Numbered from the stretch's first letter, positions 52,300-62,432 are shown. The stretch is DNA of 64,000 nt from Enterobacter mori (GCF_025244905.1 NZ_CP104285.1:4650001-4714000); one strand, 5' to 3'. The notes: generated by a model from the sequence alone, not told the origin. Numbers and translations: made by a program.

Positions 52300-54123
52300 T
52301 TACTCTTCTTTCGCACCGCGCATAGCACGTTTACGATCGTTCTCGGTCAGGTGACGTTTACGGATACGAATTGACTGTGGAGTCACTTCTACCAGTTCGT
52401 CGTCATCGATGAATTCCAGAGCCTGCTCCAGGGTCATCTTGATCGGTGGAACCAGAACCGTTGCTTCGTCAGTACCGGACGCACGCATGTTGGTCAGTTT
52501 CTTACCGGTCAGGCAGTTTACAGTCAGGTCGTTAGAACGGCTGTGAATACCGATGATCTGGCCTTCGTAAACTTCTGCACCGTGACCCAGGAACAGCTTA
52601 CCGCGGTCCTGAAGGCTGAACAGTGCGAACGCAACCGCTTTACCCTGACCGTTGGAGATCAGCACGCCGTTGTTACGCTGGCCGACTTCGCCCGGACGAA
52701 CATCGTCGTAGTGGCTGAAGGTGGAGTACAGCAGACCGGTACCAGAAGTCATGGTCATGAACTCTGAACGGAAGCCGATCAGGCCACGGCTTGGGATCAC
52801 GTAGTCGAGACGTACGCGGCCTTTGCCATCTGGATTCATGTTTTTCAGGTCGCCTTTACGCTCACCCAGAGCCTGCATCACAGAACCCTGATGCTGCTCT
52901 TCAACGTCCAGCGTTACGTTCTCGAACGGCTCTTGTTTACGGCCATCGATTTCGCGGAAGATAACTTTCGGACGGGAAACCGCCATTTCGAAACCTTCAC
53001 GACGCATGTTTTCGATCAGAACTGACAGGTGCAGCTCACCACGACCGGAAACGCGGAATGCGTCTGCATCCGGCGTTTCTTCAACGCGCAGCGCAACGTT
53101 GTGCACCAGCTCTTTGTTCAGGCGGTCAAGGATCTGACGAGAGGTAACGAACTTACCTTCTTTACCACAGAACGGAGAGGTGTTGACGTTGAAGAACATG
53201 GATACGGTTGGTTCATCAACGGACAGGGCTGGCAGCGCTTCGACGTTCTGCGGATCGCAGATGGTGTCGGAGATGTTCAGTTCACCCAGACCGGTGATGG
53301 CGATGATATCGCCAGCTTCAGCAATGTCACTATCGATACGCTCAAGGCCCAGGTGAGTCAGTACTTTACCGACTTTACCGTTACGGGTTTTGCCTTCGCT
53401 ATCGATGATAGTCACCTGCTGGTTAGGCTTAACTTTACCGCGCTTGATACGACCAATGCCGATTACACCAACGTAGTTGTTGTAGTCGAGCTGAGAGATC
53501 TGCATCTGCAGGGTGCCGTCGAGATCAACGTTTGGTGCAGGAACACGGTCAACAATCGCCTGGTACAGCGGGGTCATGTCTTCAGCCATGTCTTCGTGGT
53601 CCAGACCTGCAATACCGTTCAGCGCAGACGCGTAAACGATAGGGAAGTCCAGCTGCTCGTCGGTCGCGTCGAGGTTAACGAACAGGTCGAAGACCTGATC
53701 AACAACCCAGTCAGGACGCGCGCCAGGACGGTCAACTTTGTTGATAACAACAATTGGCTTCAGACCATGAGCAAACGCTTTTTTGGTCACGAAGCGCGTC
53801 TGGGGCATTGGGCCATCCATTGCGTCAACGACCAGCAGAACGGAGTCTACCATGGACATTACACGTTCAACTTCACCACCGAAGTCGGCGTGCCCTGGGG
53901 TATCAACGATGTTGATACGGTAGTCATTCCATTTGATAGCGGTGTTTTTGGCGAGGATGGTAATCCCACGCTCTTTCTCCAAATCGTTGGAGTCCATCAC
54001 GCGTTCTTGAGTTTCGGCACGAGCATCAAATGTACCGGACTGCTGCAGCAGCTTATCAACCAGGGTAGTTTTACCATGGTCGACGTGCGCGATGATGGCG
54101 ATGTTACGCAATTTTTCGATCAC
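52300..54123 (-). CDS. typA: Ribosome-associated GTPase TypA/BipA
   Basis: This is a 607-residue translational GTPase. G1 [10 protein letters not shown] (about 12-21), G3 DTPGHADF and G4 NKVDR are clear, followed by elongation-factor domains II, III and V and a BipA-specific C-terminal domain (YSNDLTVN-like [27 protein letters not shown]). It helps 50S assembly and growth at low temperature or under stress. GTG start. It is divergent from glnA across 387 bases. Confidence 0.97.
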   Translation of the reverse strand: MIEKLRNIAIIAHVDHGKTTLVDKLLQQSGTFDARAETQERVMDSNDLEKERGITILAKNTAIKWNDYRINIVDTPGHADFGGEVERVMSMVDSVLLVVDAMDGPMPQTRFVTKKAFAHGLKPIVVINKVDRPGARPDWVVDQVFDLFVNLDATDEQLDFPIVYASALNGIAGLDHEDMAEDMTPLYQAIVDRVPAPNVDLDGTLQMQISQLDYNNYVGVIGIGRIKRGKVKPNQQVTIIDSEGKTRNGKVGKVLTHLGLERIDSDIAEAGDIIAITGLGELNISDTICDPQNVEALPALSVDEPTVSMFFNVNTSPFCGKEGKFVTSRQILDRLNKELVHNVALRVEETPDADAFRVSGRGELHLSVLIENMRREGFEMAVSRPKVIFREIDGRKQEPFENVTLDVEEQHQGSVMQALGERKGDLKNMNPDGKGRVRLDYVIPSRGLIGFRSEFMTMTSGTGLLYSTFSHYDDVRPGEVGQRNNGVLISNGQGKAVAFALFSLQDRGKLFLGHGAEVYEGQIIGIHSRSNDLTVNCLTGKKLTNMRASGTDEATVLVPPIKMTLEQALEFIDDDELVEVTPQSIRIRKRHLTENDRKRAMRGAKEE

Positions 54124-54510
54124 AACTTTGCCTCAGGCATTTAGAAATAGCGCGTTATTGTACACGGATTAATCGCACTACAAAACAGGATCACAAACAT
54201 CCCCCGCAAACAAGTATTGCAGAGATGCTTTGTGATCGCTTTCACGGAGCGGTAAAAGGGCACTTTAACGTAAATTGCACCAATATGGTGCTCAATGTTC
54301 ACATTGAAGCACTATACTGGTGCAACAAATCCATTGTGGTGCAGCCCTTTTGCACTATGGTGCGCATGATAACGCCTTTTTGGGGTGTTTTAAAAGTTGG
54401 CACAGATTTCGCTTTATAAAAATACGGCAAAAAGATGGCATCACAGCCACCTTGATAGAAGTTGAAGACCTCGTTACCACGACGACAATGACCAATCTGG
54501 AGAGTTAAGT
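54124..54510. promoter_or_regulatory. glnA control region with NtrC sites and sigma-54 promoter
   Basis: This 387-base typA-glnA gap has no gene. It carries two strong NtrC sites, TGCACCAATATGGTGCT at 54276-54292 and AGCACTATACTGGTGCA at 54308-54324, 32 bp apart on the same helical face, and a weaker TGCACTATGGTGCGC at 54351-54365. A sigma-54 promoter TGGCACAGATTTCGC lies at 54398-54412. This is the standard enhancer arrangement of glnAp2. Confidence 0.92.
54398..54412 (+). promoter_or_regulatory. Sigma-54 promoter glnAp2
   Basis: TGGCACAGATTTCGC has the -24 GG and -12 GC with correct spacing. The transcript would start about 100 bases before the glnA ATG. Confidence 0.88.
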
Positions 54511-55920
54511 ATGTCCGCTGAACACGTTTTGACGATGCTGAACGAACATGAAGTGAAGTTTGTTGATCTGCGCTTCACCGATACCAAAGGTAAAGAACAG
54601 CACGTCACAATCCCTGCTCATCAGGTGAACGCCGAATTCTTTGAAGAAGGCAAAATGTTTGACGGCTCCTCCATTGGTGGCTGGAAAGGCATTAACGAAT
54701 CCGACATGGTTCTGATGCCGGACGCGACCACTGCGCTCATTGACCCGTTCTTCGAAGAGCCAACCCTTATCATCCGTTGCGATATCCTTGAGCCAGGCAC
54801 GCTGCAGGGCTACGATCGTGACCCACGCTCCATCGCGAAACGCGCTGAAGAGTACCTGCGTTCTACCGGCATCGCGGACACCGTTCTGTTCGGGCCAGAA
54901 CCAGAGTTCTTCCTGTTTGACGACATCCGTTTCGGCGCGTCAATTTCAGGTTCCCACGTGGCTATCGATGACATCGAAGGCGCATGGAACTCTTCCACCA
55001 AATACGAAGGTGGTAACAAAGGTCACCGTCCGGGCGTGAAAGGCGGTTATTTCCCGGTTCCTCCGGTCGATTCTTCACAGGACATCCGTTCTACCATGTG
55101 TCTGATCATGGAAGAGATGGGCCTGGTTGTTGAAGCGCACCACCACGAAGTGGCAACGGCTGGCCAGAACGAAATCGCTACCCGCTTCAACACCATGACC
55201 AAAAAAGCGGATGAGATTCAGATCTACAAATACGTTGTGCACAACGTTGCGCACCGTTTCGGTAAAACCGCGACCTTCATGCCAAAACCCATGTTCGGCG
55301 ACAACGGTTCCGGTATGCACTGCCACATGTCCCTGTCCAAGAACGGCACCAACCTGTTCTCTGGCGACAAATACGCGGGTCTGTCCGAGCAGGCGCTGCA
55401 CTACATCGGTGGTGTTATCAAACACGCTAAAGCGATCAACGCCCTGGCGAACCCAACCACCAACTCCTACAAGCGTTTGGTCCCAGGCTACGAAGCACCA
55501 GTCATGCTGGCGTACTCTGCCCGTAACCGTTCTGCTTCTATCCGTATCCCGGTTGTTGCATCTCCGAAAGCGCGTCGTATCGAAGTGCGCTTCCCGGACC
55601 CGGCGGCTAACCCATACCTGTGCTTCGCAGCACTGCTGATGGCCGGTCTGGACGGTATTAAGAACAAGATCCACCCGGGCGAAGCGATGGACAAAAACCT
55701 GTACGACCTGCCGCCAGAAGAAGCGAAAGAGATCCCACAGGTTGCAGGTTCTCTGGAAGAAGCCCTGCAGGCGCTGGATGCAGACCGTGAGTTCCTGACC
55801 GCGGGTGGCGTATTCACTGATGAAGCTATCGACGCTTACATCGCGCTGCGTACTGAAGAGAATGACCGCGTGCGTATGACTCCGCATCCGGTTGAGTTCG
55901 AACTGTACTACAGCGTTTAA
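54511..55920 (+). CDS. glnA: Glutamine synthetase
   Basis: This is a 469-residue type I-beta glutamine synthetase that makes glutamine from glutamate, ammonia and ATP. Landmarks are the substrate loop [42 protein letters not shown], the [18 protein letters not shown] region and the adenylylated Tyr of [10 protein letters not shown] (about 398). The ATG follows GGAGAGTTAAGT. It is the first gene of glnA-glnL-glnG, driven by NtrC-activated glnAp2. Confidence 0.98.
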   Translation: MSAEHVLTMLNEHEVKFVDLRFTDTKGKEQHVTIPAHQVNAEFFEEGKMFDGSSIGGWKGINESDMVLMPDATTALIDPFFEEPTLIIRCDILEPGTLQGYDRDPRSIAKRAEEYLRSTGIADTVLFGPEPEFFLFDDIRFGASISGSHVAIDDIEGAWNSSTKYEGGNKGHRPGVKGGYFPVPPVDSSQDIRSTMCLIMEEMGLVVEAHHHEVATAGQNEIATRFNTMTKKADEIQIYKYVVHNVAHRFGKTATFMPKPMFGDNGSGMHCHMSLSKNGTNLFSGDKYAGLSEQALHYIGGVIKHAKAINALANPTTNSYKRLVPGYEAPVMLAYSARNRSASIRIPVVASPKARRIEVRFPDPAANPYLCFAALLMAGLDGIKNKIHPGEAMDKNLYDLPPEEAKEIPQVAGSLEEALQALDADREFLTAGGVFTDEAIDAYIALRTEENDRVRMTPHPVEFELYYSV

Positions 55921-56001
55921 TCGAGTTGTTTTACCCGACGTGATAAACGTCGGGGGTAGTTGCCGTGGAAACTTTTAGCCCATCTCCGGATGGGCTTTTT
56001 T
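55921..56001 (+). ncRNA. glnZ: glnA 3' UTR, probable GlnZ small RNA
   Basis: After the glnA stop a stem CCCGACG/CGTCGGG (55934-55954) is followed by a terminator. In E. coli and Salmonella this UTR is cut to give the Hfq-binding RNA GlnZ, which links nitrogen state to carbon metabolism. The position fits; exact ends here are unknown and the base sequence varies between species. Confidence 0.5.
55978..56001 (+). terminator. Terminator after glnA
   Basis: GCCCATC-TCCG-GATGGGC followed by TTTTTT is a clean intrinsic terminator. Some read-through into glnLG is expected, as in E. coli. Confidence 0.9.
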
Positions 56002-56051
56002 CTCCACCAACAACCTGATCTGACGCGCTTTTTACGCCGAAAAAGCTATAC

Positions 56052-56068
56052 TGCACTAAATTAGTGCA
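56052..56068. promoter_or_regulatory. NtrC operator at the glnL promoter
   Basis: TGCACTAAATTAGTGCA is a perfect 8+1+8 palindrome with the NtrC core. It directly follows a TATACT -10 at 56046-56051, so bound NtrC would repress glnLp. Confidence 0.88.
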
Positions 56069-56090
56069 ACCAACTCCAGGAGACTGCTGA

Positions 56091-57140
56091 ATGGCAACTG
56101 GCACGCTGCCCGATGCTGGGCAGATCCTCAATTCCTTAATTAATAGTATCTTGCTGGTCGATGACGAGCTGGCGGTGCATTACGCCAACCCGGCGGCGCA
56201 GCAGTTGCTCGCCCAGAGCTCACGCAAGCTGTTTGGCACCCCGCTTCCTGAACTGCTGAGCTATTTTTCGCTGAATATTGGCCTGATGCAGGAGAGTTTG
56301 CAGGCCGGACAGGGGTTCACCGATAACGAAGTGACGCTGGTGATCGACGGGCGTTCACATATTCTCTCTCTTACCGCGCAACGTCTTCCCGAAGGACTGA
56401 TCCTGCTGGAAATGGCGCCAATGGATAATCAGCGTCGGCTCAGCCAGGAGCAGCTTCAGCATGCGCAGCAAATTGCCGCTCGCGACCTGGTGCGTGGCCT
56501 GGCGCATGAGATAAAAAACCCGCTGGGTGGGTTACGCGGCGCGGCACAGCTGCTGACCAAGGCGTTGCCCGACCCCGCGCTGGCAGAGTACACCAACGTT
56601 ATTATTGAGCAGGCCGACCGCCTGCGTAATCTGGTTGACCGTCTTCTTGGGCCGCAGCAGCCGGGCATGCACGTCTCTGAAAGCATTCATAAAGTGGCGG
56701 AACGGGTGGTGAAACTCGTCTCAATGGAACTGCCAGAGAACGTCACGCTGGTGCGCGATTACGACCCAAGCCTGCCGGAACTGGCGCATGACCCGGACCA
56801 GATTGAACAGGTTCTGCTGAACATTGTACGTAATGCGCTACAGGCGCTGGGACCGGAAGGGGGCGAGATTATTTTACGTACCCGCACCGCCTTCCAGCTC
56901 ACGCTGCACGGCGTGCGCTATCGGCTGGCGGCACGCATCGACGTTGAGGATAACGGTCCGGGTATCCCGCCGCATCTGCAGGACACGCTGTTTTACCCGA
57001 TGGTCAGCGGCCGCGAAGGCGGCACTGGGCTGGGGTTATCCATTGCCCGCAGTTTGATCGACCAACACTCTGGCAAAATTGAATTTACCAGTTGGCCGGG
57101 ACATACCGAGTTTTCGGTTTTCCTGCCGATTAAAAAATAA
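56091..57140 (+). CDS. glnL: Nitrogen sensor kinase/phosphatase NtrB
   Basis: This is a 349-residue cytoplasmic kinase. A PAS domain (about 10-110) precedes the phosphorylated His139 in [17 protein letters not shown] and an ATPase domain with [16 protein letters not shown] and GGTGLGLSI. Under PII (GlnB) control it phosphorylates NtrC when nitrogen is short and dephosphorylates it otherwise. ATG with CAGGAG upstream. glnG follows after 11 bases. Confidence 0.97.
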   Translation: MATGTLPDAGQILNSLINSILLVDDELAVHYANPAAQQLLAQSSRKLFGTPLPELLSYFSLNIGLMQESLQAGQGFTDNEVTLVIDGRSHILSLTAQRLPEGLILLEMAPMDNQRRLSQEQLQHAQQIAARDLVRGLAHEIKNPLGGLRGAAQLLTKALPDPALAEYTNVIIEQADRLRNLVDRLLGPQQPGMHVSESIHKVAERVVKLVSMELPENVTLVRDYDPSLPELAHDPDQIEQVLLNIVRNALQALGPEGGEIILRTRTAFQLTLHGVRYRLAARIDVEDNGPGIPPHLQDTLFYPMVSGREGGTGLGLSIARSLIDQHSGKIEFTSWPGHTEFSVFLPIKK

Positions 57141-57151
57141 AGGTGACGTTT

Positions 57152-58564
57152 ATGCAACGAGGGATAGTCTGGGTAGTCGATGACGATAGCTCCATCCGTT
57201 GGGTGCTGGAACGCGCGCTCACTGGGGCGGGGTTAAGCTGCACGACGTTTGAGAGCGGCAGCGAGGTGCTCGACGCGCTCACCACCAAAACGCCAGATGT
57301 TCTGCTTTCGGATATTCGCATGCCGGGAATGGACGGTCTGGCGCTTTTAAAGCAAATTAAACAACGCCACCCAATGCTTCCGGTCATCATAATGACGGCG
57401 CACTCCGACCTGGATGCCGCAGTGAGCGCCTACCAGCAAGGGGCGTTTGATTACCTGCCAAAGCCGTTTGATATCGACGAGGCGGTGGCTTTGGTTGAAC
57501 GCGCCATCAGCCACTACCAGGAACAACAGCAGCCTCGTAATGCGCCCGATTTTGGCCCCACCACGGACATCATCGGTGAAGCGCCTGCGATGCAGGATGT
57601 GTTTCGCATCATCGGCCGTCTGTCGCGTTCGTCCATCAGCGTATTGATTAACGGCGAATCGGGAACCGGTAAAGAGCTGGTTGCCCATGCACTGCATCGC
57701 CATAGCCCGCGGGCTAAAGCGCCCTTCATCGCCCTGAATATGGCGGCCATTCCGAAGGACTTGATTGAGTCCGAGCTTTTCGGCCACGAAAAAGGGGCGT
57801 TTACCGGGGCGAATACCATTCGTCAGGGTCGCTTTGAGCAGGCTGACGGCGGGACGCTTTTCCTGGATGAAATCGGTGATATGCCGTTGGACGTTCAGAC
57901 TCGCCTGCTGCGCGTGCTGGCCGACGGACAGTTTTACCGCGTGGGTGGCTATGCGCCGGTGAAGGTGGACGTGCGTATTATCGCTGCGACGCACCAGAAC
58001 CTGGAACTGCGCGTGCAGGAGGGTAAATTCCGTGAGGATTTATTCCACCGTCTGAACGTTATCCGTGTTCACCTGCCGCCGCTGCGTGAGCGTCGTGAAG
58101 ATATCCCGCGTCTGGCGCGTCACTTCCTGCAGGTAGCCGCTCGTGAACTGGGCGTGGAAGCCAAGCAGCTCCATCCGGAAACCGATGCCGCCCTCACCCG
58201 ACTTGCGTGGCCGGGCAACGTGCGCCAGCTGGAAAACACCTGTCGCTGGTTAACCGTGATGGCCGCCGGGCAGGAAGTGTTGATTCAGGATCTCCCAGCA
58301 GAACTCTTTGAGGCGACCGTCCCAGAAAGCATCACAGGGCACGCGCTGCCAGACAGCTGGGCGACGCTGCTGGCGCAGTGGGCCGACCGCGCACTGCGTT
58401 CCGGTCATCAAAACCTGCTATCTGAAGCTCAGCCTGAGATGGAGCGTACGTTGTTAACTACCGCGCTTCGTCATACGCAGGGTCATAAACAGGAGGCCGC
58501 TCGTCTGCTTGGATGGGGACGTAATACACTGACGCGCAAGCTGAAAGAGCTGGGAATGGAGTGA
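57152..58564 (+). CDS. glnG: Nitrogen response regulator NtrC
   Basis: This is a 470-residue sigma-54 activator. The receiver domain has Asp54 in LLSDIRMPGMDG; the AAA+ domain has Walker A GESGTGKE, the sigma-54 contact loop GAFTGA and Walker B GGTLFLDE; the C-terminal Fis-type helix-turn-helix includes GHKQEAARLLGWGRNTLTRKL. Phospho-NtrC activates glnAp2 from the sites near 54.3 kb. The ATG at 57152 follows AAGGTGA; a GTG three codons earlier is less likely. Confidence 0.97.
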   Translation: MQRGIVWVVDDDSSIRWVLERALTGAGLSCTTFESGSEVLDALTTKTPDVLLSDIRMPGMDGLALLKQIKQRHPMLPVIIMTAHSDLDAAVSAYQQGAFDYLPKPFDIDEAVALVERAISHYQEQQQPRNAPDFGPTTDIIGEAPAMQDVFRIIGRLSRSSISVLINGESGTGKELVAHALHRHSPRAKAPFIALNMAAIPKDLIESELFGHEKGAFTGANTIRQGRFEQADGGTLFLDEIGDMPLDVQTRLLRVLADGQFYRVGGYAPVKVDVRIIAATHQNLELRVQEGKFREDLFHRLNVIRVHLPPLRERREDIPRLARHFLQVAARELGVEAKQLHPETDAALTRLAWPGNVRQLENTCRWLTVMAAGQEVLIQDLPAELFEATVPESITGHALPDSWATLLAQWADRALRSGHQNLLSEAQPEMERTLLTTALRHTQGHKQEAARLLGWGRNTLTRKLKELGME

Positions 58565-58675
58565 TCTTACTCCGCTGTGTAAAGGTTATTAATTGAGCGC
58601 AAAGTGCCGTTATTTTGCGCTTTACTGTTCCGATGAGTTTTGTATGATCGTGCCCGGAAATTGGGGGTGAACATC

Positions 58676-58786
58676 ATGCTGGAAACATTCGTGAATATGC
58701 TCTCTAGCGGAGCAGCGGAAAGCCACACGCCACAAACCGCCGTTGCGGCGGTGCTGTGTGCGGCGCTGGTTGGGCTGTTTAGCTAG
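58676..58786 (+). CDS. yshB: Small membrane protein YshB
   Basis: This is a 36-codon gene with ATG after GGGGGTGAACATC. The product begins MLETFVNMLSSGAAESHTPQ and ends in a hydrophobic helix AAVLCAALVGLFS. By memory it matches E. coli YshB, a small membrane protein encoded downstream of glnG and linked to intracellular survival in Salmonella. It is in the expected place. A BIME follows. Confidence 0.88.
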   Translation: MLETFVNMLSSGAAESHTPQTAVAAVLCAALVGLFS

Positions 58787-58804
58787 CGGGGTTGAAACGT
58801 AAAA

Positions 58805-58879
58805 GCCGGGTGGCGGCTTCGCCTTACCCGGCCTACAAAAGTGCGAAATGTAGGCCGGGTAAGCGAAGCGCCACCCGGC
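58805..58879. repeat. REP pair (BIME) between yshB and hemN
   Basis: A unit at 58805-58836 (GCCGGGTGGCGG to CGGCCTAC) faces an inverted one at 58850-58879 (GTAGGCCGGG to CACCCGGC). It fills the convergent gap and may end both transcripts. Confidence 0.88.
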
Positions 58880-58887
58880 ATTACAGC

Positions 58888-60261
58888 TCAAATCACCCGC
58901 GAGAACTGCTGCAGGCGCGCTTTCTGGCGCAAATAGGCGTCAAAGCACATGCAGATATTACGGATCAACAGACGCCCTTTCGGCGTGACCTCAATCGCAC
59001 CCTCTGTAACATCCACCAGCCCATCTTTGGCCAGCGGTGCAATCAGCTTCAGGTCTTCCGCAAAATAATCGCTGAATTTGAGATCCCACTGTGTTTCTAC
59101 GTCGCTGAAATCGAGACGGAAATTGCAGATAAGCGCCTTAATCACATCGCGACGGATACAGTCGTCGCGCGTTAATGCGATACCGCGCCACAGCGCGTTG
59201 CCCGTCTCATCAACCTGCTGATAATACTGTTTTAACTCTTTCTGGTTCTGCGCGTAGCAGTCGCCAATCATGCTGATGGCAGAGACGCCCATCCCCAGCA
59301 AATCGGTATCACCCTGGGTCGTGTAGCCCTGGAAGTTGCGGTGCAGAACGCCTTCTCGCTGGGCAATCGCCAGTTCGTCATCCGGGCGGGCAAAGTGATC
59401 CATGCCGATAAACTGATAGCCGGTTTCGGTCAGCGAGGTGATGGTTTCCTGCAGGATATCCAACTTCTGCTGAGCGGAAGGGAGATCGGCATCTTTTATT
59501 TTGCGCTGAGCGGCAAAGAGCGTCGGCAGGTGCGCATAGTTAAAGACGCTCAGACGGTCCGGGTTGAGTTCAGCCACGCGCTTCAGCGTGAAGGCGAAGC
59601 TCTCCGGCGTTTGCTTTGGCAGGCCGTAAATCAGGTCGATATTGGTCGACGTAAAGCCGATATCACGCGCGTGGTTGAGTAAGGCAAAGATAAATTCTTC
59701 GTCCTGCTCGCGGTTGACCAGACGCTGCACCTCTTTGTTGAAGTCCTGCACGCCCATGCTCAGGCGGTTGAAGCCTTCGGCGCGTAAGTGATCCAGTACA
59801 TCCAGCTCGATTTCACGCGGATCGACCTCGATCGAGATTTCAGCGTCATCGTTAAAATTGAAGTTGCCGCGCAGCAGCGCCATCAAACGGCTGATCTGCG
59901 CTTTATTCAGGTACGTTGGCGTCCCGCCGCCCCAATGAAGCTGGCTGACGTGACGACCGGCAAACAGCGGTGCGCGGTGCAGGATTTCCTGTTCAAGCGC
60001 ATCAAGATATTGATCGGCTTTGTGCTGCTGGCGGGTAACGATTTTATTGCAGCCGCAGAAGTAGCAGAGCTTGTGGCAAAACGGAATATGGACATAGAGC
60101 GACAGCGGACGCTCGGGATAGCGCGCGACAGCCTGCTGAAAATCACCCTCGCCGAAAGCACCGGAGAACTCCAGCGCGGTGGGGTATGAAGTATAACGCG
60201 GCCCGGAATAGTTATATTTCTGGATTAGGGCCAAATCCCAGTCAATAGTTGGTGCTGACAT
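58888..60261 (-). CDS. hemN: Oxygen-independent coproporphyrinogen III dehydrogenase
   Basis: This is a 457-residue radical-SAM enzyme, the same length as E. coli HemN, that decarboxylates coproporphyrinogen III to protoporphyrinogen IX without oxygen. The cluster cysteines are Cys62, Cys66 and Cys69 in HIPFCHKLCYFCGCN. GGGTPTYL and the HemN C-terminal domain (RRDVIKALICNFRLDF) follow. Start at 60261 (MSAPTIDWDLALIQKYNYSG) with GGAG upstream. It starts three bases after a possible small gene on the same strand. Confidence 0.97.
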   Translation of the reverse strand: MSAPTIDWDLALIQKYNYSGPRYTSYPTALEFSGAFGEGDFQQAVARYPERPLSLYVHIPFCHKLCYFCGCNKIVTRQQHKADQYLDALEQEILHRAPLFAGRHVSQLHWGGGTPTYLNKAQISRLMALLRGNFNFNDDAEISIEVDPREIELDVLDHLRAEGFNRLSMGVQDFNKEVQRLVNREQDEEFIFALLNHARDIGFTSTNIDLIYGLPKQTPESFAFTLKRVAELNPDRLSVFNYAHLPTLFAAQRKIKDADLPSAQQKLDILQETITSLTETGYQFIGMDHFARPDDELAIAQREGVLHRNFQGYTTQGDTDLLGMGVSAISMIGDCYAQNQKELKQYYQQVDETGNALWRGIALTRDDCIRRDVIKALICNFRLDFSDVETQWDLKFSDYFAEDLKLIAPLAKDGLVDVTEGAIEVTPKGRLLIRNICMCFDAYLRQKARLQQFSRVI

Positions 60262-60263
60262 GC

Positions 60264-60446
60264 TCACTCCTTCCGTTGGTGTCGCGTTCGTTTACGGCGG
60301 CCCGGTCTGGCCCCATTGCGAGCCATCATTCGGGTGCGCAGCCACTGATGTCGCCGCGACAACCGCCGTAGTTTAACGAATAACCACACCAGATAACATA
60401 TAACCGGAAGGGTTATAAGCAGGACTATTGAGCCTGCCGGGTGCAA
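60264..60446 (-). CDS. Possible small membrane protein between yihI and hemN
   Basis: This is a 60-codon frame with a TTG start (GGTGGA eight bases upstream). One N-terminal membrane helix (SIVLLITLPVICYLVWLFV, about 6-24) is followed by a very basic tail (RRLSRRHQWLRTRMMARNGA and on). It starts three bases after the yihI stop and ends two bases before the hemN start, so it fits exactly between them. I do not recognise it. The snug fit and single-helix design favour a real gene; the TTG start and lack of a known family argue against. Confidence 0.4.
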   Translation of the reverse strand: MHPAGSIVLLITLPVICYLVWLFVKLRRLSRRHQWLRTRMMARNGARPGRRKRTRHQRKE

Positions 60447-60449
60447 ATG

Positions 60450-60965
60450 TTAGTTTCCACCCTTCAGAAGACGCATCATATCTTCCTGCTTTTCGTCTTC
60501 TTCTTCATCTTCGTCATCGTCGTATGACAGGCCCAGCTTCTGCATCAGCTCATCAATGCGGTCCAGTTTGGCATCCACCCATGACTGTTCTTCAGCGGTC
60601 AGGGTTTCACCCTCTTCAAGACGTTCCAGCAGCGCATCCAGGCGCTCATCGTTCTCCAGCAAATCCAGCTCAGCCTGCGGTGAAAGCATAGGTTTCTCGC
60701 TCTTTGGTTTGTGCTGCTTAGTGACCGGGGTGTCTGTCACGCCCAGTGGAATGGGGGTTTTACTGCCGATACGGGGATCTTTCTGCGCCTTACCTTTTGC
60801 AGAAGCGCCCGTTGCACCGCTACCGCTTGCACGGCTACCCGCAGCATGGCCACGATGCTTTTTATCGCGTTTGCGATCGCGCGCTTCCTGGTTCAGTTCT
60901 TCGCGCGTTTTGCGGCGTGCTTTTGCTGGGCGTTTCGCGCCCGCTGCGGAGGTCGGTTTTTTCAT
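60450..60965 (-). CDS. yihI: Der GTPase-activating protein YihI
   Basis: This is a 171-residue protein. A basic, low-complexity N-terminus ([20 protein letters not shown], then RDKKHRGH) is followed by an acidic helical C-terminal half ([20 protein letters not shown], then [14 protein letters not shown]). This is the usual YihI design. It stimulates GTP hydrolysis by Der/EngA and so slows 50S subunit assembly. It is transcribed toward hemN, with csrC upstream. Confidence 0.93.
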   Translation of the reverse strand: MKKPTSAAGAKRPAKARRKTREELNQEARDRKRDKKHRGHAAGSRASGSGATGASAKGKAQKDPRIGSKTPIPLGVTDTPVTKQHKPKSEKPMLSPQAELDLLENDERLDALLERLEEGETLTAEEQSWVDAKLDRIDELMQKLGLSYDDDEDEEEDEKQEDMMRLLKGGN

Positions 60966-61033
60966 GATGTTTTATCTTTAAGTCGTTTTCTTCAGTATAG
61001 AATTGCGGCGAAATCTAGCAGAAAGCAAGCAAA

Positions 61034-61276
61034 GAAAAAAGGCGACAGAGCAATCTGTCGCCTTTTTTCCTGACTCATAACCCTTAACGGGCCAGACATT
61101 CCATGTTTGCCAACAACAAACCCTGTTTATCCCTTGGCTAATACCGTCCGTGATACGGTTCCGTTTCCTGTAATAACGCCTCCAGGCGCCCATCATCCTG
61201 ACAATCCTGAGTCTTCGCCTCCTGGCGCTCCTGACCCTTATCCTTAAGTCGTAATCCTGTTGGCATCCTCGCCTTG
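61034..61276 (-). ncRNA. csrC: CsrC small RNA
   Basis: The minus strand has about a dozen GGA motifs, many in hairpin loops, which bind CsrA. Conserved pieces include GGTCAGGAGCGCCAGGAGGC and the end CAGGAAAAAAGGCGACAGA...TCTGTCGCCTTTTTT, an intrinsic terminator (61036-61072). By memory these match E. coli CsrC, and the place between yihI and engB is right. It titrates the translation regulator CsrA. The 5' end is estimated to within a few bases. Short ORFs across it are not coding. Confidence 0.92.
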
Positions 61277-61545
61277 ACGCACACTTTACCTTTTTCCCTT
61301 AAACTAACAAGCAACGAAAGGGTACAAAAACGGATTTTCGGATTATTACTCACTATCAAGTCTATGATATTTAATAGTTTGCATTTTTAAACACCTGCGA
61401 TTTCTCTTAAATGTCCCATAGGGTTTGTAGCCAATCTCTTACACATTAGAGAGTTTTCGCTTACAGGCCTGGTAGGATGGGGAAAGCCTTTTGCCCGCAT
61501 TCAGGTATAATCCTACGCAGATTACGATTTTTTGGAGACGACCAC

Positions 61546-62175
61546 GTGACTACCTGGAACTACCAACAGACGCATTTTGTCACCAGTGCGCCTGATATTC
61601 GCCACCTGCCTTCTGATACGGGTATTGAAGTGGCATTCGCTGGCCGCTCCAATGCGGGAAAATCCAGCGCCCTGAATACGCTGACCAATCAGAAGAGTCT
61701 GGCGCGCACCTCAAAAACACCTGGCCGAACTCAGCTGATCAACCTGTTTGAAGTTGCAGAAGGCAAACGCCTGGTCGACTTACCGGGCTACGGCTATGCG
61801 CAAGTCCCTGAAGAGATGAAGATCAAATGGCAGCGTGCGCTGGGTGAGTACCTGGAAAAACGCCAGTGCCTGAAAGGTCTGGTGGTGCTAATGGATATCC
61901 GCCATCCGCTGAAAGATCTCGATCAGCAGATGATCGACTGGGCTGTAGAGAGCGATATCGCCGTGCTGGTTCTGCTGACCAAAGCCGATAAGCTGGCTAG
62001 CGGTGCGCGAAAAGCGCAGGTGAATATGGTTCGCGAAGCCGTGCTGGCTTTTAACGGTGATGTGCAGGTTGAGCCGTTCTCCTCGCTGAAAAAACAGGGC
62101 GTGGACAAGCTGCGTCAGAAGCTCGACAGCTGGTTTAACGAGCTGGAACCCGCGACAGAAGCGGAAGAAGAGTAA
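61546..62175 (+). CDS. engB: Ribosome-biogenesis GTPase EngB (YihA/YsxC)
   Basis: This is a 209-residue essential GTPase of the TrmE-Era-EngA-EngB group needed for 50S assembly. P-loop GRSNAGKSS at 33-41, G3 DLPGYGYA and G4 TKADK are clear. The GTG at 61546 ([12 protein letters not shown]) has GGAG eight bases upstream and matches relatives; the frame opens 23 codons earlier across a TATAAT at 61506-61511, so the longer form is unlikely. It is divergent from csrC and convergent with spf. Confidence 0.96.
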   Translation: MTTWNYQQTHFVTSAPDIRHLPSDTGIEVAFAGRSNAGKSSALNTLTNQKSLARTSKTPGRTQLINLFEVAEGKRLVDLPGYGYAQVPEEMKIKWQRALGEYLEKRQCLKGLVVLMDIRHPLKDLDQQMIDWAVESDIAVLVLLTKADKLASGARKAQVNMVREAVLAFNGDVQVEPFSSLKKQGVDKLRQKLDSWFNELEPATEAEEE

Positions 62176-62180
62176 ATATG

Positions 62181-62207
62181 AGCGCGGCAATGTCCGCGCT
62201 TTTTTTT
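62181..62207 (+). terminator. Terminator of engB
   Basis: AGCGCGG-CAATGT-CCGCGCT is followed by seven further T. It lies five bases after the stop. Confidence 0.92.
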
Positions 62208-62230
62208 GCCTGGCATTTTCTTTGCCGCAA

Positions 62231-62339
62231 TAAAAAACGCCCCAGTCATTACTGACTGGGGCGGCTAAAATATTCAGCCAAATCCGATTACGTGAAGTAA
62301 AAGGTCTGAAAGATAGAACATCTTACCTCTGTACCCTAC
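62231..62339 (-). ncRNA. spf: Spot 42 RNA
   Basis: The minus strand from 62339 reads GTAGGGTACAGAGGTAAGAT and ends in GCCCCAGTCA-GTAA-TGACTGGGGC plus TTTTTT. As far as I recall the 109 bases are identical to E. coli Spot 42, an Hfq-dependent RNA that tunes galK and other catabolic mRNAs and is repressed by CRP-cAMP. It lies just downstream of polA, as in E. coli. Confidence 0.97.
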
Positions 62340-62410
62340 GTCGTTAACTCTACCCCTTTTTTATCTGCAGAAAAAGCACTTTTTGTAGTTTTTTTTCATT
62401 CTTTACATAG

Positions 62411-62432
62411 GGAATTCTAATGATTGTCACAA
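62411..62432. promoter_or_regulatory. CRP-like site at the spf promoter
   Basis: On the minus strand TTTTGTGACAATCATTAGAA has one good CRP half (TGTGA) and a weak second half. It is 70-90 bases upstream of the Spot 42 start, which CRP represses in E. coli. Confidence 0.45.

Noticed and set aside
53029..54144. A 371-codon plus-strand frame opposite typA
   Set aside because: It is antisense to a highly conserved GTPase gene and shows no family features.
55934..55954. CCCGACG/CGTCGGG stem after glnA as a separate terminator
   Set aside because: It lacks a T run; the following GCCCATC/GATGGGC stem with TTTTTT is the terminator, and the first stem fits an RNA structure in the glnA 3' UTR.
60978..61359. 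Two short minus-strand ORFs upstream of yihI
   Set aside because: They lie across the csrC RNA and its promoter; the GGA-rich hairpins and terminator explain the conservation.
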